The notes beneath the pieces are model-generated. The model had not been told where the DNA came from. It saw nothing but the letters and a program-made list of their open reading frames with translations, and made no database searches. The translations under genes were made by a program, and so were the position numbers. Shown one piece after another: positions 63,905-64,000 of a DNA stretch of 64,000 nucleotides (its first letter is position 1; each line of letters opens with the position of its first letter). Source of the stretch: [Mycobacterium] vasticus (GTDB taxonomy: Bacteria > Actinomycetota > Actinomycetes > Mycobacteriales > Mycobacteriaceae); the NCBI RefSeq assembly GCF_020181595.1, contig NZ_CP084028.1, forward strand, positions 1,869,456 through 1,933,455, written 5' to 3'.

Positions 63905-64000
63905 GGGCTCTTCCCGATTCAGAGTGCGTTGATCCGGTCTTGAAGCTGGCCGGAGTGGATCAGGGACCGCAGGATGTAGTGGTTGAGGTTGCGGAATCCC
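63905..64000 (-). mobile_element. End of an ISL3-family insertion sequence (continues past the window)
   Basis: The element edge starts GGGCTCTTCC at 63905/63906, matching the GGCTCTTC terminal inverted repeat typical of ISL3-family elements such as IS1096. On the minus strand the transposase stop lies 13-14 nt inside this edge, which is usual for the family. The other end and the target duplication are outside the window. Confidence 0.72.
63919..64000 (-). CDS. ISL3-family transposase, C-terminal 26 residues
   Basis: The minus-strand frame ends G-F-R-N-L-N-H-Y-I-L-R-S-L-I-H-S-G-Q-L... and stops at 63919-63921. The G-F-R-N-x-x-H-Y-x-x-R motif is characteristic of the end of ISL3 transposases. 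The catalytic DDE part is outside the window. Confidence 0.7.
   Translation of the reverse strand, partial: GFRNLNHYILRSLIHSGQLQDRINAL

Overview
The window is about 64 kb of GC-rich actinobacterial chromosome and is clearly mycobacterial (Mycobacterium sensu lato). The evidence is mycobacteria-specific genes in mycobacterial order: adoK, mmpS3, an exonuclease/GIY-YIG fusion, pimB', fadD15, RNase AS, type II aroG, pknL and its partner, mptA, lppM, wag31, and a ctaC/ctaF/qcrCAB/ctaE respiratory cluster. From memory, the order follows, inverted, the M. tuberculosis stretch from about Rv2206 down to Rv2143. It lacks the PE_PGRS-type genes between pbpB and murE and the yggS-like gene between pgeF and sepF, so it is not the M. 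tuberculosis complex. Species cannot be fixed from the sequence alone.

Layout. 1-5.1 kb: DUF3043 membrane protein (cut by the window edge), glycerate kinase, A-type Fe-S carrier, adenosine kinase, asparagine synthetase. 5.2-13.4 kb: cytochrome bcc-aa3 genes (ctaC-ctaF and, on the other strand, ctaE-qcrC-qcrA-qcrB) with mmpS3 and a PdxH-like flavoprotein next to the qcr terminator. 13.5-20.1 kb: trpD, a DEDDh/GIY-YIG nuclease, the NlpC/P60 hydrolase ripC, an HExxH protein and pimB'. 20.1-31.8 kb: a 79-bp tandem repeat array, fadD15, an SRPBCC/ArsA-like operon, an acyltransferase, a GT-C mannosyltransferase, RNase AS, aroG, and pknL with its DNA-binding partner. 31.8-37.3 kb: mptA-idsA2, an MTHFR-like protein, lppM, a GNAT enzyme, a DUF3040 protein and a strong intrinsic terminator. 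37.4-59 kb: the complete dcw (division and cell wall) cluster mraZ-rsmH-ftsL-pbpB-murE-murF-mraY-murD-ftsW-murG-murC-ftsQ-ftsZ-pgeF-sepF-yggT-wag31, almost all joined by 1-4 nt overlaps. 59-64 kb: an accessory end with a phosphoribosyltransferase, a MarR-controlled F420-type redox cassette, a PIN/HTH toxin-antitoxin pair, and a membrane-protein gene cut by an ISL3-family insertion sequence.

How the genes fit together: most of the window builds or remodels the envelope (PIM/LM/LAM mannosylation, peptidoglycan precursors, septal synthesis, polar growth) and supplies respiration. The accessory tail is mobile-element associated and visibly less GC-rich at 63.2-64 kb.

Most notable signals: gene-end tandem duplications (79 bp x 3 repeating the fadD15 stop; 56 bp at murG/murC creating a 19-codon relay ORF; 14 bp at yggT); MraZ-box arrays in both orientations upstream of mraZ; a recurrent TANNNT-like -10 placed 6-8 nt before start codons, implying many leaderless mRNAs; a probable CTG start in idsA2; absence of the sites homologous to known phospho-threonines in the PknL partner and in Wag31; and a MarR operator pair in front of the F420-type cassette. 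I saw no rRNA, tRNA or CRISPR array.
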